A DNA stretch of 6,965 nt from an uncultured Clostridia bacterium (GTDB taxonomy: Bacteria; Bacillota; Clostridia; Oscillospirales; Oscillospiraceae): NCBI GenBank assembly GCA_947177005.1, contig CAMWSZ010000150.1, positions 1 through 6,965 on the forward strand, in the 5' to 3' direction. Under the pieces are notes generated by a model, which searched no databases, was not told the origin of the DNA, and was given only the letters and a program-made list of their open reading frames with translations. The position numbers were made by a program, and so were the translations under genes. Each line of letters begins with the position of its first letter. The first letter of the stretch is position 1. Shown piece by piece: positions 5,040 to 6,965 of this stretch.

Positions 5040-5405
5040 TTACCGCTTCCCGGCGTTTCGGGCGGCCTCAATACGAGCCTTTTGTTCTGCGGCACGCTTT
5101 TCTGCATCCACCTTAGCCTGTTCTTCACGGGCCGTCTGTTCTGCCGCCAGCCGCGCTTTGGCCTCTTCGGTCGTTTCGCCCTCGTGGGTCAGAAACCGGC
5201 CAACAAATGCGTCCTCCACCTGCTTGTATGCTCCAACAACAGCGCCTTCAATTTTTTTATAGCCTCCAACAACGCCGTCCTCAATTTTGTGATACCCCTC
5301 GACAGCGCCTTCTGCGGCGCTTACGCCCAGTTCGCCCGCTTTTTCCAGGAGCTGCTGCTCACCCTCGGCTTTGATCTTCATCGCTTCTTTCTGTAAATCA
5401 GACAT
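5040..5405 (-). CDS. Helical protein with three tandem 11-residue amphipathic repeats
   Basis: The product has 121 residues, no signal peptide and no membrane helix. The centre has three 11-residue units, YHKIEDGVVGG, YKKIEGAVVGA and YKQVEDAFVGR, starting at Tyr38, Tyr49 and Tyr60, with Phe71 continuing the register. The flanking segments are charged helices: MSDLQKEAMKIKAEGEQQLL at the start, and from about 78 a long Glu/Ala/Arg/Lys helix (TEEAKARLAAEQ and onward) likely to form a coiled coil. An 11-residue period fits an extended amphipathic helix that lies on a membrane surface, as in alpha-synuclein or apolipoproteins; that analogy is inferred and I see no homology. The ATG at 5403-5405 follows AAGGAGG by 9 nt. 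It is the last gene of its operon, behind two membrane proteins, and its terminator is at 4997-5030. Function unknown. Confidence 0.88.
   Translation of the reverse strand: MSDLQKEAMKIKAEGEQQLLEKAGELGVSAAEGAVEGYHKIEDGVVGGYKKIEGAVVGAYKQVEDAFVGRFLTHEGETTEEAKARLAAEQTAREEQAKVDAEKRAAEQKARIEAARNAGKR
5196..5294 (-). repeat. Three tandem 33-bp coding repeats
   Basis: Units at 5196-5228, 5229-5261 and 5262-5294 encode the 11-residue repeats of the gene at 5040-5405. The two on the right are clearly similar in DNA (both contain CTCCAACAAC and TCAATTTT), and the left one is more diverged. That pattern suggests a past tandem duplication now held by protein-level selection. Confidence 0.8.
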
Positions 5406-5419
5406 GAAATTAGTCCTCC

Positions 5420-5536
5420 TTAATATAATTTTTCTGGCTTCTGTGTGCTACGATTATAAACGAGTACCGCCGTGACAGCGACCGCACCTATGGCGGCGAC
5501 CGCCGCAGGAATAATAAATTTCTTTATACAGTCCAC
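5420..5536 (-). CDS. 38-residue single-helix membrane protein (short, easily missed)
   Basis: This short frame would read (M)DCIKKFIIPAAV, then AAIGAVAVTAVLVYNRSTQ and KPEKLY. It has a short positively charged N-terminus, one hydrophobic helix of about 20 residues rich in Ala and Val, and a polar, lysine-containing tail. The GTG at 5534-5536 lies 1 nt past the stop of the preceding gene, and the TAA stop (5420-5422) runs directly into the AAGGAGG of the next gene, so the frame fills the gap exactly. GTG has only a weak upstream AAGG. An alternative is the in-frame ATA at codon 4, which would sit a few nt after GAGGTGGA. The tight fit and the membrane-helix composition support a real gene; the start is uncertain. 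Function unknown. Confidence 0.65.
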   Translation of the reverse strand: MDCIKKFIIPAAVAAIGAVAVTAVLVYNRSTQKPEKLY

Positions 5537-5537
5537 C

Positions 5538-5906
5538 TCATTTCAAGCCTTTGCAGATAGGAATGAGGCAGATCAGCAGGACAATGCCAACAATACCAAC
5601 GACAATGCCGGGAACCATCATATTCCAAATCATGGTCATGCACATTCCCACACCAAAAACTACCGTTGCGAGTACACCAAAGAGCGTAGTGGCAATCGCT
5701 TTGCCGCTGAACACGATAGCAGGCTTGCCGTCCATTTTGCGGCGCACCAGGAGCATGGTCAGCAGCACCACCAGACCAACAATGCCCATCGCCACGCCCT
5801 GCGTCATAGCACCCCACTCCGGCAGGAGCGCCATGCACATACCCAGTGCAAACAGAATGCCACCGACAACGCTCATGATGAGGGTTACAAAGTCTTTTTT
5901 CTTCAT
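5538..5906 (-). CDS. Four-helix membrane protein with an internal duplication
   Basis: The product has 122 residues and is almost wholly hydrophobic, with four membrane helices (about 5-27, 35-55, 70-92, 97-117). The two halves repeat each other: GMCM (22-25) then MGIVGLVVLL (40-49) in the first, GMCM (87-90) then VGIVGIVLLI (103-112) in the second. The first loop has PEWGAMTQG and the second WNMMVPG. A basic loop, RRKMDGKPAIVFSGK (55-69), joins the halves and is probably cytoplasmic. The same hairpin occurs once in the protein at 1919-2299. The start is firm: GGAGG stands 9 nt before the ATG. It is the first gene behind promoter A (5960-6014) and heads a three-gene operon with the 38-residue and 11-residue-repeat proteins. 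No known family function is recognised; a membrane-stress role is inferred from the regulatory context. Confidence 0.9.
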   Translation of the reverse strand: MKKKDFVTLIMSVVGGILFALGMCMALLPEWGAMTQGVAMGIVGLVVLLTMLLVRRKMDGKPAIVFSGKAIATTLFGVLATVVFGVGMCMTMIWNMMVPGIVVGIVGIVLLICLIPICKGLK

Positions 5907-5959
5907 GTTGGAAAACCTCCAGATTTTTCATTTCAAGCGATGTCTCACTTGTTGGCTAT

Positions 5960-6014
5960 ATCATACAACCCAATTGTTTTTGCGATATTTGAGAAATGTT
6001 TGAGAATTATTAAA
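5960..6014 (-). promoter_or_regulatory. Promoter A: 11-bp repeat array and -10 element for the membrane-protein operon
   Basis: On the minus strand TTCTCAAACAT and TTCTCAAATAT are adjacent direct repeats (9 or more matches of 11), followed by a weaker third unit, CGCAAAAACAA (array 5974-6006). After 8 nt comes TATGAT (5960-5965) within TTGTATGATAT. No recognisable -35 box sits 17 bp upstream; the repeats occupy that place, as for activator-dependent promoters of OmpR-type regulators. The gene at 5538-5906 starts about 55 nt downstream. The flanking 20 bp (5995-6014) match 1855-1874 at 19 of 20 positions. Confidence 0.6.
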
Positions 6015-6022
6015 AATAGCAA

Positions 6023-6051
6023 AAAGGCTGGGAATATTTCGCCCAGCCTTT
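6023..6051 (-). terminator. Terminator of tnpV
   Basis: AAAGGCTGGG (6023-6032) pairs perfectly with CCCAGCCTTT (6042-6051) around a 9-nt loop. On the minus strand it is followed by TTGCTATTTTTAA. It begins 9 nt past the tnpV stop. Confidence 0.9.
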
Positions 6052-6060
6052 GCGATTGGT

Positions 6061-6423
6061 TCAACAATATATCAGTTCCGTAAAAATGATTTCTTCCACC
6101 CGTGCCTTGCAGGAGTTCATCAGCCTTACCCACGCCATCTGGTCACGAGCTTTCAGTTCTTCGGTCACACCAGCGACTTTCATCATCTGTGGCAGAAGTA
6201 TGTCCATGCGCCGCTCTGCCTCCCGCTCTATGCTTGTCAGGTGATCGTCCGCTCTGCCAGTGTTCACCAGTACCATCCACAGCTTGGGCTTATGTTCTTG
6301 GAGGTAAGTACGGCGGAGATCGCCATACTTACCGTAAAACTTCTCTGTCACCGGGTCCTCGTCCAGAATCAGGTCAGGGATGAAGTAATCGCCAACTTTG
6401 GTATAGGTCAGTTCAAAATCCAT
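6061..6423 (-). CDS. tnpV: TnpV-family mobile element protein
   Basis: The product has 120 residues. It starts MDFELTYTKVGDYFIPDLIL, the TYTxVGDYxIPxL opening characteristic of TnpV, continues with YGDLRRTYLQEHKPKLW and NTGRADDHLTSIEREAERR, and ends KARDQMAWVRLMNSCKARVE then EIIFTELIYC. Length and motif order fit the TnpV proteins first described in the Tn4451/Tn4453 family of clostridial mobilizable transposons, where the protein is not needed for excision and its role is unknown. The ATG at 6421-6423 has AAAGGA 7 nt upstream; a start eight codons earlier lacks a comparable site. The gene overlaps the end of the preceding small ORF by 16 nt and ends at its own terminator. It marks this side of the window as mobile-element backbone. 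Confidence 0.9.
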   Translation of the reverse strand: MDFELTYTKVGDYFIPDLILDEDPVTEKFYGKYGDLRRTYLQEHKPKLWMVLVNTGRADDHLTSIEREAERRMDILLPQMMKVAGVTEELKARDQMAWVRLMNSCKARVEEIIFTELIYC

Positions 6424-6674
6424 GATAATGTCCTTTCTGTGTGGCACTTGTATGTCAAAAAGAGTTGGAATAGCAGGGCGGCTTGTCTCTGATGTTGATT
6501 TGCTACTCTACGACACGCAAGCATTAGCACAAGGTCTATATTCCCTTTGCTGGTATTGTCAATCATTGACTTAGCCGTATTGACTGCCACAAACAACCAT
6601 TGATCCAGTGTGGTCAGTTGCTTTGGACGCCTTTTTAGAATTGTTGCTATTTGAACATAAGTTTTATCTTGCAT
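6408..6674 (-). CDS. Hypothetical 88-residue protein upstream of tnpV
   Basis: The frame starts MQDKTYVQIATILKRRPKQL, continues through TTLDQWLFVAVNTAKSMID and MLACRRVANQHQRQAALLFQ, and ends LSWILN. It is basic, predicted largely helical, with no cysteine cluster or recognisable domain. GAGG lies about 10 nt before the ATG, and the frame sits between the TipAS regulator stop and tnpV in the same direction. Against it, the last residues run through tnpV's ribosome binding site and overlap its start, and base composition is lower in GC than its neighbours. It may be a real small gene, a truncated remnant or a chance frame. Confidence 0.42.
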   Translation of the reverse strand: MQDKTYVQIATILKRRPKQLTTLDQWLFVAVNTAKSMIDNTSKGNIDLVLMLACRRVANQHQRQAALLFQLFLTYKCHTERTLSWILN

Positions 6675-6725
6675 AAATGATTATCCTCACATATTTTTTT
6701 GCCATAAACAGGATAAAGTACCCAA

Positions 6726-6965
6726 TCAGAACTCATCTTCAGCAGCTTCTTTGGGGGAACAGTATACACAAATTGCTTGGTTGAAAAAGGATGCCAGATC
6801 CCCTGTACCAAACCGGTTGATAAAGCAGTTAAACCGGTCGTCCACAATGTACAAGTTACTCAAATAGGAGAGCATTTTTTTATCACACGGATAGAAATGA
6901 TCGGAGATAAAAAGCTGCCATTCATGTACAAGTTTCTGAATTTCTGCACAGTCTGGGGCTTCATC
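6726..6965 (-). CDS. TipAS-domain (MerR/TipA-type) regulator, C-terminal part, runs off right edge
   Basis: An open frame enters from the right edge and ends at the TGA at 6726-6728, giving 79 residues. It contains EIQKLVHEWQLFISDHFYPC, then MLSYLSNLYIVDDRFNCFIN, and RFGTGDLASFFNQAICVYCS. The order WQxxIxxxFYPC - YxxDxRFxxxIxRxGxGLAxFxxxAIxxYC is the signature of the TipAS domain, the globin-like ligand-binding half of TipA-type MerR activators that bind thiopeptide and related antibiotics. The DNA-binding and dimerisation parts lie outside the window, so a stand-alone TipAS protein cannot be excluded. The C-terminus (PKEAAEDEF) looks natural. It probably controls a nearby efflux or resistance gene that is not in view. 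Confidence 0.85.
   Translation of the reverse strand, partial: DEAPDCAEIQKLVHEWQLFISDHFYPCDKKMLSYLSNLYIVDDRFNCFINRFGTGDLASFFNQAICVYCSPKEAAEDEF

Noticed and set aside
5472..6083. Plus-strand frame of 203 codons
   Set aside because: It lies opposite the four-helix membrane protein gene and crosses promoter A and the tnpV terminator. Its His/Asn/Thr-rich product is the usual antisense shadow of hydrophobic coding sequence, and it has no ribosome binding site.
6647..6847. Minus-strand frame of 66 codons
   Set aside because: The TipAS domain occupies another frame of the same strand here with a clear family signature.
1..6965. CRISPR arrays, tRNA, rRNA and insertion sequences
   Set aside because: No regularly spaced repeats, no cloverleaf or rRNA-like segment, and no DDE, HUH or serine recombinase transposase frame was seen.

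Overview
The window looks like part of a mobilizable or integrative element from a gut-type Clostridia (Bacillota), with roughly balanced GC. The evidence is a MobA/MobL relaxase, a DUF3847 protein, a small sigma-70 region-4 protein and a TnpV homologue, which is the usual accessory set of Tn4451-like elements and clostridial integrative elements. I cannot name the genus. Every gene I accept is on the minus strand, so transcription runs from high to low coordinates; the plus-strand reading frames are shadows.

Right end (about 6061-6965): the C-terminus of a TipAS-domain regulator running off the window, a small unrecognised ORF, and tnpV with its own terminator. Middle (about 1875-6014): a self-contained two-component module. 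Its first operon encodes a four-helix membrane protein, a 38-residue single-helix protein (too short for ordinary gene calling) and a protein with an 11-residue tandem repeat, and ends in a strong terminator. Its second operon encodes an OmpR-type response regulator, a histidine kinase, an eight-helix membrane protein and a 126-residue membrane protein. The last four genes overlap or abut (4-nt overlap, 14-nt overlap, 1-nt gap). Left end (1-1541): sigma-like protein, DUF3847 protein, a probable MOBQ oriT, and the N-terminal 185 codons of the relaxase.

The most interesting signal is regulatory. Two promoter regions about 4.1 kb apart, one in front of the first operon (5960-6014) and one after the second operon's terminator (1820-1874), align without gaps at 40 of 57 positions. 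Each has three 11-bp units, then exactly 8 nt, then a TATSAT -10 element. A weaker 11-bp direct repeat lies in front of the response regulator gene. I infer that these are response-regulator sites defining a small envelope regulon, and that one of them reads through a heavily folded leader toward the element's own sigma-like gene. That would join cargo signalling to element control. Two of the membrane proteins share a Gly-Met-Cys / Gly-Ile-Val-Gly helical hairpin, present once in one and twice in the other, so the regulon contains a small paralogous family.

Other points: the relaxase frame has an ATA codon where ATG is expected, and any later start would lose the catalytic tyrosine. The leader regions of the relaxase, DUF3847 and sigma-like genes all hold long, near-perfect inverted repeats.
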